A stretch of DNA of 64,000 nucleotides from assembly GCF_013607875.1 (NCBI RefSeq), contig NZ_VDES01000002.1, positions 451,638 to 515,637 on the forward strand, in the 5' to 3' direction. This document shows positions 18,180 to 29,669 of the stretch, piece by piece. Positions within the stretch are counted from its first letter, which is position 1. Each line of letters opens with the position of its first letter. The stretch comes from Blastomonas ursincola. Its GTDB lineage: Bacteria > Pseudomonadota > Alphaproteobacteria > Sphingomonadales > Sphingomonadaceae. Both the position numbers and the translations under genes were made by a program. The notes under the pieces are model-generated. The model was not told the DNA's origin and did not search any database. It saw only the letters and a list, made by a program, of their open reading frames with translations.

Positions 18180-18255
18180 TCCCGCGAAGGCGGGAATCCC
18201 GCTTTTGCGCCAAAGCTGCTTCAGGAAGCGGGACCCCCGCGTGCGCGGGGGTGAC
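18175..18255. repeat. Palindromic repeat overlapping the serine hydrolase start
   Basis: Copy of the GTCATTCCCGCGAA family. On the minus strand its terminal GGAATGAC supplies the ATG at 18179 that opens the signal-peptide frame of the serine hydrolase. The repeat has no stop in that frame, so it can also be read as an N-terminal extension. Confidence 0.85.
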
Positions 18256-18280
18256 GGAAGCAAGAACATGGCTCGAAAGA

Positions 18281-18841
18281 TCAGGCCTTGCATTCGCCGA
18301 TGCGCTTGGCGCTGTTCTTCGCCTTGATCGTCATCGATCCGGTCTGCGGCGACTGCATGACCATGTCCATCTGCATGTCATAGGTGGTGCCGGTGAAGGT
18401 GCCGCTGAGCTTGATATTGCCTTGCTGGCCCGCTTCCTTGCCCTTGCACTCGATATCGGCATCGATCTTGCCGCCCGAAAGATTGAACTTCTTGTAGGTG
18501 CACTCGTCATTCTCGGCCCCGGCGAGGAAGTCCGCCCCCGGCTTCTTCGCCTGTTCCTCGGTCAGGCAGTTCTTGGTGGTCTGGACCTGGCCCACCATCT
18601 GCTTGACGATCGCGCCGGTCATGCCCTTGGCTTCGGGGGGCAGCTTGCTCTCGTCGAACTTCACGTCGACGATCTCGACCTTGTTCTCCCATTCGCCGGG
18701 GCTGAACTTGATCGATTCGGCTTCCTTGGCGACCTCTTCCTTGCTGATCTTGCCGTCGCCGTCCTTGTCGGCACCACCGCCGCTGCAGGCGGCCAGCGCG
18801 AGCAGCGGCAGGGCGAGGATCGAAACAGTCTGCATCTTCAT
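18281..18841 (-). CDS. DUF3617-type lipoprotein with an EF-hand-like loop
   Basis: Exported lipoprotein (186 aa): signal MKMQTVSILALPLLALAAC with lipobox LAAC (C19). The mature part begins with a calcium-loop-like segment DKDGDGKISKEE, then a DUF3617-like beta-rich domain (PGEWENKVEI, Cys pair in NCLTEEQ and ECTYKKF) and ends CKA. DUF3617 proteins are common in sphingomonads and have no known function. It is divergent from uvrB. Confidence 0.75.
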   Translation of the reverse strand: MKMQTVSILALPLLALAACSGGGADKDGDGKISKEEVAKEAESIKFSPGEWENKVEIVDVKFDESKLPPEAKGMTGAIVKQMVGQVQTTKNCLTEEQAKKPGADFLAGAENDECTYKKFNLSGGKIDADIECKGKEAGQQGNIKLSGTFTGTTYDMQMDMVMQSPQTGSMTIKAKNSAKRIGECKA

Positions 18842-18977
18842 GGGGAATTCTCCATAGGGGGTTTGTGGATGCGCGACCGCATTGTCCTTGAGTGCCAGAC
18901 CCTAAAGAGCCCGTCCAACCAATGCAATCGCATCGCCACCCTTGCGCCGGTGCCGCTCGCTCCGCATATCTCGCATC

Positions 18978-21158
18978 ATGGCTGAACTGGTAATCCGACG
19001 CGGGCTGGAAGAGCCGCAAACCGATGGCACGTTCGTGCCGCACAAGCCGCAGCGGCCCGAAAAGGCCGAGGGCGGGCGGCGGTTCAAGCTGGTCAGCGAT
19101 TACACCCCTTCGGGCGACCAGCCCACCGCGATCAAGGAACTGGTCGAGGGCATCAAGGCGCAGGACCGCGACCAGGTGCTGCTCGGCGTCACCGGATCGG
19201 GCAAGACCTTCACCATGGCGCAGGTGATCGAGCAGACGCAGCGTCCCGCGCTGATCCTCGCGCCGAACAAGATCCTCGCCGCGCAGCTTTATGGCGAGTT
19301 CAAGAGCTTCTTCCCCGAAAACGCGGTCGAATATTTCGTCAGCTATTACGATTATTACCAGCCCGAAGCCTATGTGCCGCGCAGCGACACCTATATCGAG
19401 AAGGAATCGAGCGTAAACGAGGCGATCGACCGGATGCGCCACTCCGCGACCCGGTCGCTGCTCGAGCGCGACGATGTGATCATCGTCGCCTCGGTGTCGT
19501 GCATCTACGGCATCGGTTCGGTCGAGACCTATTCGGCGATGATCTTCGACATCAAGGCGGGCGAGAGCGTCGACCAGCGCGAGCTGATCCGCAAGCTGGT
19601 CGCGCTTCAGTACAAGCGCAACGATGCCAGCTTCACCCGCGGCAATTTCCGCGTCCGCGGCGATACGCTTGAACTCTTCCCCTCGCATTACGAGGATGTC
19701 GCCTGGCGCATCTCGTTCTTCGGCGACGAGGTGGAATCGATCGCCGAGTTCGATCCCTTGACCGGCAAGCCCGGCGCGAAGCTGGCGCAAGTGCGCGTCT
19801 ATGCGAATTCGCACTATGTGACGCCTGGCCCGACGATGCAGCAGGCCGCGGCCGCGATCCGGTTCGAGTTGACCGAGCGGCTGAAGGAACTGGAGGCCGA
19901 AGGGCGGCTGCTCGAGGCGCAGCGGCTCGAGCAGCGCACCAATTTCGACCTCGAGATGATCGCGGCAACGGGCAGCTGCGCTGGCATCGAGAACTATTCG
20001 CGCTTCCTCACCGGGCGCCTGCCGGGCGAGCCGCCGCCGACCCTGTTCGAATATCTGCCCGAAAACGCGCTACTGTTCATCGACGAAAGCCACCAGACCG
20101 TTCCGCAGATCGGCGCGATGGCGCGCGGCGACCACCGGCGCAAGCTGACGCTCGCCGAATATGGCTTCCGCCTGCCCAGCTGTATCGACAACCGCCCGCT
20201 GCGCTTCAACGAATGGGACGCGATGCGCCCGCAGACGGTCAGCGTCTCGGCGACGCCCGGTAACTGGGAGATGGAGCAGACCGGCGGCGTGTTCGCCGAG
20301 CAGGTCATCCGCCCCACTGGCCTGATCGACCCGCCGGTCGAGATCAAGCCGGTCGAGGAGCAGGTCGACGACCTGATCAATGAGTGCAAGAAGGTCGCCG
20401 CCGCGGGATACCGCACGCTCGTCACCACGCTCACCAAGCGCATGGCCGAGGACCTGACCGAGTACATGCACGAGGCCGGGATCAAGGTCCGCTACATGCA
20501 CTCGGACGTCGAGACGCTCGAGCGCATCGAACTGATCCGCGACCTTCGGATGGGTGTCTATGACGTGCTGATCGGCATCAACCTGCTGCGCGAGGGGCTC
20601 GACATTCCCGAATGCGGGCTGGTCGCGATCCTCGATGCCGACAAGGAAGGGTTCCTGCGCTCCGAAACCTCGCTGATCCAGACGATCGGCCGCGCCGCGC
20701 GCAATGTCGAAGGTCGCGTGATCCTCTATGCCGACCGCATCACCGGCAGCATGGAGCGCGCGCTCAACGAGACCAACCGCCGCCGCGAGAAGCAGATTGC
20801 GTACAATACCGAACACGGCATCACGCCGACCACGATCAAGCGCAATATCGGCGACATCATCGCGCATGTCGCGAGCAAGGACAGCGTGCTGGTCGACACC
20901 GGCGTCGACGACCGCCCGCACATGGTCGGCCACAATCTGCGCGCCTATATCGAGGACCTCGAAAAGAAGATGCGCGCCGCCGCTGCCGATCTGGAATTCG
21001 AGGAAGCAGGAAGGCTGCGCGACGAGATCCGCAAGCTGGAGGCGGAGGAGCTGGGGCTCCCGGTGGAGCAGCGCGTCGCCGCGCCCAAAGGACGGGCGAC
21101 CGAGGGCAAGCCGGGGACGCGAAAAATGCGTTACGGGAAAACGCAGCGGAAGTTTTGA
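18978..21158 (+). CDS. uvrB: Excinuclease ABC subunit B
   Basis: DNA damage-verification helicase of nucleotide excision repair (726 aa). Motifs: Walker [13 protein letters not shown], the DNA-gripping beta-hairpin region [16 protein letters not shown], Walker B DESHQT, helicase motifs LREGLDIPE and QTIGRAARN, and a C-terminal UVR coiled-coil motif ([18 protein letters not shown]) for UvrA/UvrC contact. Start ATG 18978 (MAELVIRR) fits the family better than an ATG 36 nt upstream. No LexA-type GTTC-N7-GTTC box was found upstream. Confidence 0.97.
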   Translation: MAELVIRRGLEEPQTDGTFVPHKPQRPEKAEGGRRFKLVSDYTPSGDQPTAIKELVEGIKAQDRDQVLLGVTGSGKTFTMAQVIEQTQRPALILAPNKILAAQLYGEFKSFFPENAVEYFVSYYDYYQPEAYVPRSDTYIEKESSVNEAIDRMRHSATRSLLERDDVIIVASVSCIYGIGSVETYSAMIFDIKAGESVDQRELIRKLVALQYKRNDASFTRGNFRVRGDTLELFPSHYEDVAWRISFFGDEVESIAEFDPLTGKPGAKLAQVRVYANSHYVTPGPTMQQAAAAIRFELTERLKELEAEGRLLEAQRLEQRTNFDLEMIAATGSCAGIENYSRFLTGRLPGEPPPTLFEYLPENALLFIDESHQTVPQIGAMARGDHRRKLTLAEYGFRLPSCIDNRPLRFNEWDAMRPQTVSVSATPGNWEMEQTGGVFAEQVIRPTGLIDPPVEIKPVEEQVDDLINECKKVAAAGYRTLVTTLTKRMAEDLTEYMHEAGIKVRYMHSDVETLERIELIRDLRMGVYDVLIGINLLREGLDIPECGLVAILDADKEGFLRSETSLIQTIGRAARNVEGRVILYADRITGSMERALNETNRRREKQIAYNTEHGITPTTIKRNIGDIIAHVASKDSVLVDTGVDDRPHMVGHNLRAYIEDLEKKMRAAAADLEFEEAGRLRDEIRKLEAEELGLPVEQRVAAPKGRATEGKPGTRKMRYGKTQRKF

Positions 21159-21237
21159 GGGGTTTTGGGCGCTGAAAAAGCCCAATGGCGACACCATCAG
21201 CGATGACGCATAAGCTTGGCTTTCCGGAGCAGTACCG

Positions 21238-21615
21238 ATGACCAGGCCTAACGACGGATCGATTGACAAAAACCCGCCTGTCCTTTATAAAGGACAGCAA
21301 TTCAGCGTTACGCAGACCGAACAGTTTGCAGCCTGGCTTAAGGCGTTGCGCGATCTTGAAGGGCGGGCAAGAATCCTGAAGCGGCTGCGCAGGCTGGCCG
21401 ATGGACATTTCGGCGACTGCAAGGCTGTGGGCGAAGGCGTGTCGGAGCTCCGCATGTTCTTCGGCCCCGGTTACCGCGCATATTTCACGATGGTGGGCGA
21501 CACGGTGGTGTTGCTGCTGGTCGGCGGAGACAAGGACAGCCAGCCGCGCGATATTGCACTGGCTCGTAAGCTCGCGAAAGAGGTGCTTAGTGATGGTGGA
21601 GACCAGGACGTTTGA
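21238..21615 (+). CDS. RelE/ParE-superfamily toxin (HigB-like, HI1419 type)
   Basis: Probable mRNA-interferase toxin (125 aa) of a type II toxin-antitoxin pair. The core FSVTQTEQFAAWLKALRDLEGRARILKRL (in parts), EGVSELRMFFGPGYRAYF and VVLLLVGGDKDSQ is the signature of the HI1419 addiction-killer group. The toxin gene comes first and overlaps the antitoxin by 23 nt, as in higBA. ATG 21238 has GGAG 8 nt upstream. Compared with the family it has about 20 extra N-terminal residues, which coincide with a perfect promoter and palindrome inside the frame (21263-21297). Confidence 0.82.
   Translation: MTRPNDGSIDKNPPVLYKGQQFSVTQTEQFAAWLKALRDLEGRARILKRLRRLADGHFGDCKAVGEGVSELRMFFGPGYRAYFTMVGDTVVLLLVGGDKDSQPRDIALARKLAKEVLSDGGDQDV
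21263..21297 (+). promoter_or_regulatory. Consensus promoter and 20-bp palindrome in the toxin 5' region
   Basis: TTGACA (21263-21268), 17-bp spacer, TATAAA (21286-21291): a near-perfect sigma70 promoter. The -10 lies in the middle of the perfect palindrome CTGTCCTTTATAAAGGACAG (21278-21297), the expected kind of operator for antitoxin autoregulation. It lies downstream of the assigned toxin ATG. Either the toxin start is wrong or the element sits within coding DNA. Confidence 0.75.
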
Positions 21616-21880
21616 TCCCGCAGAGTTTCTGACCAGCGAAGACGATGTTGTCCGCTATCTCAACGTCTGGATGGAAGATGGCACCCCACAGGAAATTGCC
21701 CGGGCGCTGGGGGATGTGGCGCGATCCAAGGGCATGACCGAGATCGCCAAGCGCACCGGGCTTGGCCGTCAGGCGCTCTACAATGCGCTGTCAGAGAACG
21801 GCAATCCGACGCTCGAAACGCTGATGGCCGTGCTGTCCGCCCTTGGTCTCCGCCTCTCGGTGACGCGCGACGCCGCCTGA
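21593..21880 (+). CDS. HTH antitoxin (HigA-like, HI1420 type)
   Basis: Antitoxin (95 aa) paired with the preceding RelE-type toxin. An N-terminal toxin-binding part (FDPAEFLTSEDDVVRYLNVW) precedes a Cro/C1-type helix-turn-helix (MTEIAKRTGLGRQALYNAL, about residues 50-68) and the segment NPTLETLMAVLSALGLRLSV. It neutralises the toxin and probably represses the operon at the palindrome 21278-21297. Start ATG 21593; a GTG one codon earlier is possible. Confidence 0.83.
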   Translation: MVETRTFDPAEFLTSEDDVVRYLNVWMEDGTPQEIARALGDVARSKGMTEIAKRTGLGRQALYNALSENGNPTLETLMAVLSALGLRLSVTRDAA

Positions 21881-21981
21881 CCGCTATTGCCATCGCCGCC
21901 GAAACGCGGCACGCATCGTTCCAGCGGGTCGCACCGTGGCCCCGTGCATTTCGGCGGGGCAAGACTGATCGGACGTCCTGC

Positions 21982-22386
21982 ATGGTTTCTTCCCTTTTCT
22001 CCCGCCCCCTTGTTGGCGCTGCAGCCCTTGGCGCGCTGGCTACCCCGGCGCATGCCCAGACCCTGTCCGACAAGGACGGGTATGACTCGCTGCTGAGCTG
22101 CGCGGCGTTCTTTTCGGCGGCTGCAGCGGTAACCGAGGACGACAAGAAAACCAGCGGCGAGGCGACCGAGCTGGCGACGGCGTTCATGACCGGCGCGGTG
22201 CTGCTGGCGCCGGGCGGTGACAGCGCCAAGGCGGAAAAGGCGCTCGAGGAACAGGCGCAGATATTTGCGGTGGCGATGGTCGCCGATGACAAGGCAATGG
22301 CCAAGGATCTCGAAGGTCTGGCCGACAATTGTGGGACGCTGGGCGAGCAATATCTGCCCGAAGTGCTGGCGCGCGCGGGCGAGTAA
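21982..22386 (+). CDS. Exported protein of unknown function
   Basis: 134 aa with a clear signal peptide (MVSSLFSRPLVGAAALGALA...AHAQ). The mature part is helical and acidic, with two cysteines (LLSCAAFF and DNCGTLG) that could form a disulfide, and an EKALEEQAQIFAVAM helix. No family is recognised. It is convergent with the DsbD-family gene, whose stop lies 10 nt away. Confidence 0.65.
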   Translation: MVSSLFSRPLVGAAALGALATPAHAQTLSDKDGYDSLLSCAAFFSAAAAVTEDDKKTSGEATELATAFMTGAVLLAPGGDSAKAEKALEEQAQIFAVAMVADDKAMAKDLEGLADNCGTLGEQYLPEVLARAGE

Positions 22387-22395
22387 CGCTCGGCC

Positions 22396-24477
22396 TCAGC
22401 CGGGCAGCGCGGTCAGCGTGTCCACGGTCAGCACCTGCGGCAGGATCACCGGCTCCTGGCCCGGCGCATACCAGACATAGAGCGGTACGCCCGATCGGCC
22501 CTGCGCCTCGAGATAGCGGCTGATCTCGGCATCGCGCCGCGTCCAGTCGCCTTCGAGCACCACGACGCCCGCTTTCCTGAACGCCGCTGCGGTCGCCTCG
22601 CGCTGGATCGCGGCGGCCTCGTTCGCCTTGCAGGTGATGCACCAGTCGGCGGTGAAATAGGCGAAGACGGGTTTGCCATCGGCGCGCAATTCGGCGAGCT
22701 TCGCCTCGCTGAACGGCTGGGCGGGAAGCGTCGCGTCGGCAGTGCGGGCCGAGGCGGACGGCGCGGCATCGATCGGCAGCGCGGCGATCGCCGCGACCGC
22801 AACGGCCAGCGAGGGGGCGAGTGCGATCCAGCCGCTCTTGCCCGCGCTCTGCCGCGCGCCCAGCCACCACAGCAGCAGCGCCAGCGCCATCGCGGCGGCC
22901 AGCCCGAAAAGGACCCCGCTATTGCCTGTCTGCTGGCCGAGCAGCCAGACCAGCGCTAGCGCAGTTAAGAACATCGGCACCGCCATGATCCGGCGGAAGG
23001 CACTCATCCAGGCACCCGGGCGGGGCATTATCCGGCGCAAGGCGGGAACGAAACCGATCGCGAGAAAGGGCAGTGCCAGGCCGAGCCCCAGCCCGGCAAA
23101 GACCAGCAGCGCGGCGGGCCAGGGCAGCACCAGCGCGGTGCCCATCGCGGCGGCCATGAACGGCGCGGTGCACGGCGTCGCGACAAAGGCTGCGAGCGCG
23201 CCGGTCCAGAATGATCCTGCCGCGCCCTGTTTCTGCGTCAGGCTGCCCCCCGCTGAGACAGTGCCGAACTCGAACAGTCCGGCAAGGTTGAACGATATGG
23301 CAGTGACCAGCAGCAGCAGCGCGAGGATGATGCGCGGGTCCTGCAGCTGGAATGCCCAGCCGATCTGCTCTCCGCCTGCGCGGAGCGCCAGCAGCAGTCC
23401 GCCCAGCGCGAGGCACACCAGCACGATGCCCGCGGTATAGGCGAGCGCATCGCGCCGCGCCGCGCGTTCGTCGCCGCCCGCCTTGGCGAGGCTGATCGCC
23501 TTGAGGCTGAGGATCGGGAAGACGCAGGGCATGATGTTGAGCAGCAGCCCGCCCAGCAGCGCGCCGCCCAGCGCGGTGGCGAGCAGCGCGAGCATGTCGC
23601 CTTCGGCTGTTGTGTTACCGGCGGCGCTTTCGATCCGCGTGCCGCCGGGGGCAACCGTGCCGGGCTTCGCCACCAGATCGAGCCCCATATTCTCGCCGAT
23701 GCGCAGCACGCCGCCGATTTCCGCAGCGTCACTGCCCGCGACCTCGGTCTCGACGATCAGCCGGTCACCGTCGCGGAAAAAGCTCTGCGGCGCGCGATAA
23801 CTGAGCGCCTTGTCGGTGCGCGCGAAAAAATGCGGGGCGTCGATTGCGCCAGCGGCGGGAAAGGGGATGGCGATGCGCAGGATCTTGCCGTCGCGCGCAA
23901 AGGTCGCTTCGGAGCCGAGCGGCGCGGGCAGACGCTGCCGCCACGCGTCGAAGCGGGCGCGCGCGGCCTTGTCGATGCCGTTCTTGCCGACGGTGAGGCG
24001 CGTGGTCAGCGTCGCGCTCTCGGGCACGCAGATCTCGTCGGTGCACGCCAGCCAGTCGGCCCTGACGCTGATCGGCAATACCGTGCCGGGGGTGAGCGTG
24101 GGATCGAGCTTTAGCGCGACCAGCGGCGCATAGGGGCCTTCATAGACATGGTTCATCAGCCCCGCGATGATCAGCGTCTGCGGCACGGGGTAGCGCAGCG
24201 GGCCGACGGAAACGCCCTTGGGCAGCGTCCATTCGAGCGTCATGCCAAGCCCGGCATCGCCCGGATTTTCCCAATATCCGTGCCAGCCCTTTTTGGGCGT
24301 CATGGCAAAGGCGAGATCGACCGTGCTGCCAGGCGCAGGATCGGCGCTCTCGGCGACCAGCGATGCGGCGATGTTGTTCGGCCCGCGCTGGAGCGGCTGG
24401 GCTGCAGCGGGCAGGGTAAGAGCCAGCAGGAAGATAGCCCAAAGGGTCCGGAAAACAGCCAGCATCATCGCCGCCAT
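22396..24477 (-). CDS. DsbD/ScsB-family thiol:disulfide interchange protein
   Basis: Inner-membrane electron shuttle (693 aa) moving reducing power from cytoplasmic thioredoxin to periplasmic thiols. Signal peptide, then a periplasmic N-terminal domain with DWLACTDEICVPES (Cys pair), a membrane core of about eight helices with cysteines in MPCVFPILSLK and ATPCTAPFMA, and a C-terminal thioredoxin domain with FTADWCITCK. All three Cys pairs are present, so the relay looks complete. The N-terminal domain is of the larger ScsB-like type rather than classical DsbD. Likely partners are cytochrome c maturation or peroxide-defence thiols. Confidence 0.88.
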   Translation of the reverse strand: MAAMMLAVFRTLWAIFLLALTLPAAAQPLQRGPNNIAASLVAESADPAPGSTVDLAFAMTPKKGWHGYWENPGDAGLGMTLEWTLPKGVSVGPLRYPVPQTLIIAGLMNHVYEGPYAPLVALKLDPTLTPGTVLPISVRADWLACTDEICVPESATLTTRLTVGKNGIDKAARARFDAWRQRLPAPLGSEATFARDGKILRIAIPFPAAGAIDAPHFFARTDKALSYRAPQSFFRDGDRLIVETEVAGSDAAEIGGVLRIGENMGLDLVAKPGTVAPGGTRIESAAGNTTAEGDMLALLATALGGALLGGLLLNIMPCVFPILSLKAISLAKAGGDERAARRDALAYTAGIVLVCLALGGLLLALRAGGEQIGWAFQLQDPRIILALLLLVTAISFNLAGLFEFGTVSAGGSLTQKQGAAGSFWTGALAAFVATPCTAPFMAAAMGTALVLPWPAALLVFAGLGLGLALPFLAIGFVPALRRIMPRPGAWMSAFRRIMAVPMFLTALALVWLLGQQTGNSGVLFGLAAAMALALLLWWLGARQSAGKSGWIALAPSLAVAVAAIAALPIDAAPSASARTADATLPAQPFSEAKLAELRADGKPVFAYFTADWCITCKANEAAAIQREATAAAFRKAGVVVLEGDWTRRDAEISRYLEAQGRSGVPLYVWYAPGQEPVILPQVLTVDTLTALPG

Positions 24478-24543
24478 GTAGAGGGTTTGCGGGCCAAAAC
24501 CAATGGCCGTTCGGCGAACGTTTCGCTTTGCGGAACCCGGCGG

Positions 24544-25497
24544 TTACCGCTGATCGTAGGCACTCAAGCCCTTGCCCAACCGGTTTTCGCCCAGAGGGAT
24601 GCGGTCACGGCTCCAGTTGGCGACGAACCAGGTGGCGCGATCGACGCCGGGGGCAAGACTCGCATCATTGCCGTAGATCTGTAGCCCCGCGGAGCTGTAG
24701 CTGCGACCTTCGGCGGCGACAGCGATAAAGGCCGACCAGTTTTCCTTGTTCTGACCCTGGACGAAGATGTTGCGGGTGATCTCGCCGCTCGCGCCGCCAG
24801 GCAGGTCGATCATGTAGTTGGTGCCATTGCCCTGGCTGTCGTCGAAGCTCGAGTCGGTGATCGACACCTGCGCAGCGCGGCTCTTCACATAATGGCCGCC
24901 CTGGCCGCGTTCGAAGCGCGAGCGGGTGACGGTGAGCGATCCGTAATCGCCGATATAGATCGAATGCGCGCAATCCGACGCGCAGATGCCGAGGCCCGAA
25001 AAGCTCGACTTGTCGATGACGATCCGTCCCCCCGGATTCTGAGCCGTGAGAATGCCCTGCTGGCTGTTGCGGAACAGGCTGTTGAACACGCTGAGATCGC
25101 CCCATTCCAGCCTGATGCCGGCGCCGTTCTCATCGGGCACGCCGATATTCTGGAAGATCAGCCCCTCGACCCGTGCGCTGCGGCCGCGCAGCACCAGCGT
25201 CGCCTTGCCTTCGCACACACCGCCGTCGAAGATCGCGGTGCCCGGGGTGGCGGCGCGATAGGTGATATTGCCGGCCTCCTGCACCGCGCAATCGCGCCAG
25301 ATGCCGGGTGCGACCTCGATCGTGCCGGTGCCGCCGCCGATCTTGTTCACGGCATCGGACAGCGAGCGATAGGTCTTGCCGGTCTCGGCGATGCGATAGG
25401 GCATGGGACGCTGCTGTTGCGCGAAAAGGGGCAGGGCACTGATCAGGGCCAGCGCGGCGACAAGGATGATGCGAAGCGTGGTCATGCCCAATGTCAT
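24544..25497 (-). CDS. Secreted right-handed beta-helix protein
   Basis: 317 aa with a signal peptide (about residues 1-26, ending in LFAQ). The mature protein shows the short repeating strands of a pectate-lyase-like beta-helix: IFQNIGVPDENGAGIRLEWG, NSLFRNSQQGILTAQNPG, SSFSGLGICASDCAHSIYIG. A Cys pair occurs in ICASDC. Such folds bind or cleave polysaccharide, but no catalytic motif is evident. Two starts 12 nt apart are possible (25497, 25485). Confidence 0.72.
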   Translation of the reverse strand: MTLGMTTLRIILVAALALISALPLFAQQQRPMPYRIAETGKTYRSLSDAVNKIGGGTGTIEVAPGIWRDCAVQEAGNITYRAATPGTAIFDGGVCEGKATLVLRGRSARVEGLIFQNIGVPDENGAGIRLEWGDLSVFNSLFRNSQQGILTAQNPGGRIVIDKSSFSGLGICASDCAHSIYIGDYGSLTVTRSRFERGQGGHYVKSRAAQVSITDSSFDDSQGNGTNYMIDLPGGASGEITRNIFVQGQNKENWSAFIAVAAEGRSYSSAGLQIYGNDASLAPGVDRATWFVANWSRDRIPLGENRLGKGLSAYDQR

Positions 25498-25552
25498 ACC
25501 ATGCTCGTTGGGAAATGCCGGGTTTTAGAGGGTTAACGCGGGCGCCGTCCCG

Positions 25553-26836
25553 TCACGGCACAGGCGCGGGTTCATCGGTTACCGGCTCCGCCTCGCCTTC
25601 CGTCTTGTGCCTGCGCCCGTAGACCAGGTCGAACAGTGGCGAGGCCATGAAGGTCGTCACGATCGCCATGATCACCAGCATCGAGAACAGCGCCGGGCCA
25701 ATGATCCCGCGCTGCAGGCCGATATTGATGATGATCAGCTCCATCATCCCGCGCGCGTTCATCAGCGCACCGATCGCCATGGCGGTGGCATTGTCCTGCC
25801 CGGTTATGCGTGCGGCGGCATAGCAGGCGACCCCCTTGGCCAGGATCGAGGCCGCCAGAATGCCCATCGCGATCGCGAGCAGCTCGGCATTGTTGACCAC
25901 GGTCAGCTGCGTGTTCAGCCCCGAATAGGCGAAGAACATGGGGATCAGCAGCACCATGATGATCGGTTCGAGCTGGCGCTGCAATTCGCTCGACAGCATT
26001 CCGCGGGGCATGCAGATGCCGAGCAGGAAACCGCCCAGCACCGCGTGGATGCCGATATAATCCATGGCAAAGGCGGCGAGCATGAACAGCACGAGCACGG
26101 CGGCGAGCATCGAGTGCGTCACCTTGCCGTTGCGTTCGGTGATGCGGCCGAGCGGCGCGAGCAGCCTGCGCCCGAAAATCAGCATGAACGCCGCAAAGCT
26201 CGCCCCGCCGGCAATTGCCTTGATTGCGACGCCCGGCCCGTCGCCGAAGCTTGCCAGCACGATCGCGAGCACCGTCCAGGCGGCGGCATCGTCGATGGCG
26301 CCGGCAGAAAGGGTCAGGCTGCCGAGCTTGGTGTCGGTGAGTCCCCGTTCGTGGATGATGCGCGCGAGCATCGGGAAGGCGGTGATCGCAATGCACGCGC
26401 CGAGGAACAGCGTCGCCTGGAACTGGTTGACGTCGCTGGCGAACAGGCCGGGGACGTTCTGCAGCCGGGGTGCAAGCAGCATCGCGACGATGAACGGCAC
26501 AGCCATGCCGGTGAAGGAAACCGCTGCCGCACTGCCGATCTGCGCGCGGAAATGGTCGGAGCGAAAGCCAAGGCCGACCAGGAACATGTACAGCCCCACG
26601 CCGAGCTGCGCGCAGACGAACAGCACGTTCTTGGTCTCGGGCGGGAAGATCGCGGCCTGAAGGTCGGGCAGGAAAAAGCCGAACAGTGACGGGCCGAGCA
26701 GCACGCCCGCCATCATCTCGCCCACCACCTGGGGCTGGCCGAGCCAGCGCCGCACCGCATAGCCGACAAGCCGGCAGGTGCCGATGATCAGCGCCATCTG
26801 CACGAAGAAATATGCGCTGAGTTCAGACGGTGTCAC
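25553..26836 (-). CDS. CPA2-type cation:proton antiporter
   Basis: Membrane antiporter (427 aa) with about 12-13 helices exchanging Na+ or K+ for protons. Family features: QVVGEMMAGVLLGPSLFGF near the N-terminus, the ion-binding segment LSAGAIDDAAAWTVLA (adjacent Asp residues), HAVLGGFLLGICMPRG, and NARGMMELIIINIGL. No TrkA-N/RCK domain follows; the C-terminus is a short acidic tail. GTG 26836 has GGGAGGGG 9 nt upstream and is preferred to a TTG at 26857. Confidence 0.87.
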   Translation of the reverse strand: MTPSELSAYFFVQMALIIGTCRLVGYAVRRWLGQPQVVGEMMAGVLLGPSLFGFFLPDLQAAIFPPETKNVLFVCAQLGVGLYMFLVGLGFRSDHFRAQIGSAAAVSFTGMAVPFIVAMLLAPRLQNVPGLFASDVNQFQATLFLGACIAITAFPMLARIIHERGLTDTKLGSLTLSAGAIDDAAAWTVLAIVLASFGDGPGVAIKAIAGGASFAAFMLIFGRRLLAPLGRITERNGKVTHSMLAAVLVLFMLAAFAMDYIGIHAVLGGFLLGICMPRGMLSSELQRQLEPIIMVLLIPMFFAYSGLNTQLTVVNNAELLAIAMGILAASILAKGVACYAAARITGQDNATAMAIGALMNARGMMELIIINIGLQRGIIGPALFSMLVIMAIVTTFMASPLFDLVYGRRHKTEGEAEPVTDEPAPVP

Positions 26837-26851
26837 GCGCCGATGCCCCTC

Positions 26852-26893
26852 CCGCAAACCCCTCGCAGCGGGACTTGCGGCGGGAGTTTGCGG
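26852..26893 (-). promoter_or_regulatory. Stem-loop next to the antiporter ribosome site
   Basis: CCGCAAAC (26852-26859) and GTTTGCGG (26886-26893) are inverted repeats, with a further CCCGC/GCGGG pairing inside. On the minus strand the hairpin follows the metH stop and runs directly into the GGGAGGGG ribosome site of the antiporter. It may end the met operon or modulate antiporter translation. No T-run follows. Confidence 0.4.
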
Positions 26894-26922
26894 TTTAGCG
26901 GTCCAGAGTCAATCGCTTGCGA

Positions 26923-29532
<2,610 letters not shown>

Positions 29533-29545
29533 TTTTTCGCTTTCG

Positions 29546-29660
29546 CCCTCTCCCCTGAGGGGAGAGGGTTGGGAGAGGGGAACATGCGGAGAGGGTCGTG
29601 CCGTGCCCCTCTCCCTTCGCCGCTACGCGGCTCTTCTCTCTCCCCTGAAGGGGAGAGGGC
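29546..29660. repeat. Palindromic repeats between the two metH halves
   Basis: CCCTCTCCCCTGAGGGGAGAGGG (in two arms, 29546-29568) is a perfect hairpin. A related unit ends at 29660 (CTCTCCCCTGAAGGGGAGAG) in inverted orientation, so the 115 nt can fold as a composite hairpin. It fills almost the whole 137-nt gap between the metH halves. Confidence 0.85.
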
Positions 29661-29669
29661 CAATGCGGG

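Noticed and set aside
16513-18255. Insertion sequence remnants around the serine hydrolase
   Set aside because: The inverted repeats are short palindromic elements; no transposase fragment or target duplication is present.
18842-18977. LexA box upstream of uvrB
   Set aside because: No GTTC-N7-GTTC or comparable motif was found in the gap.
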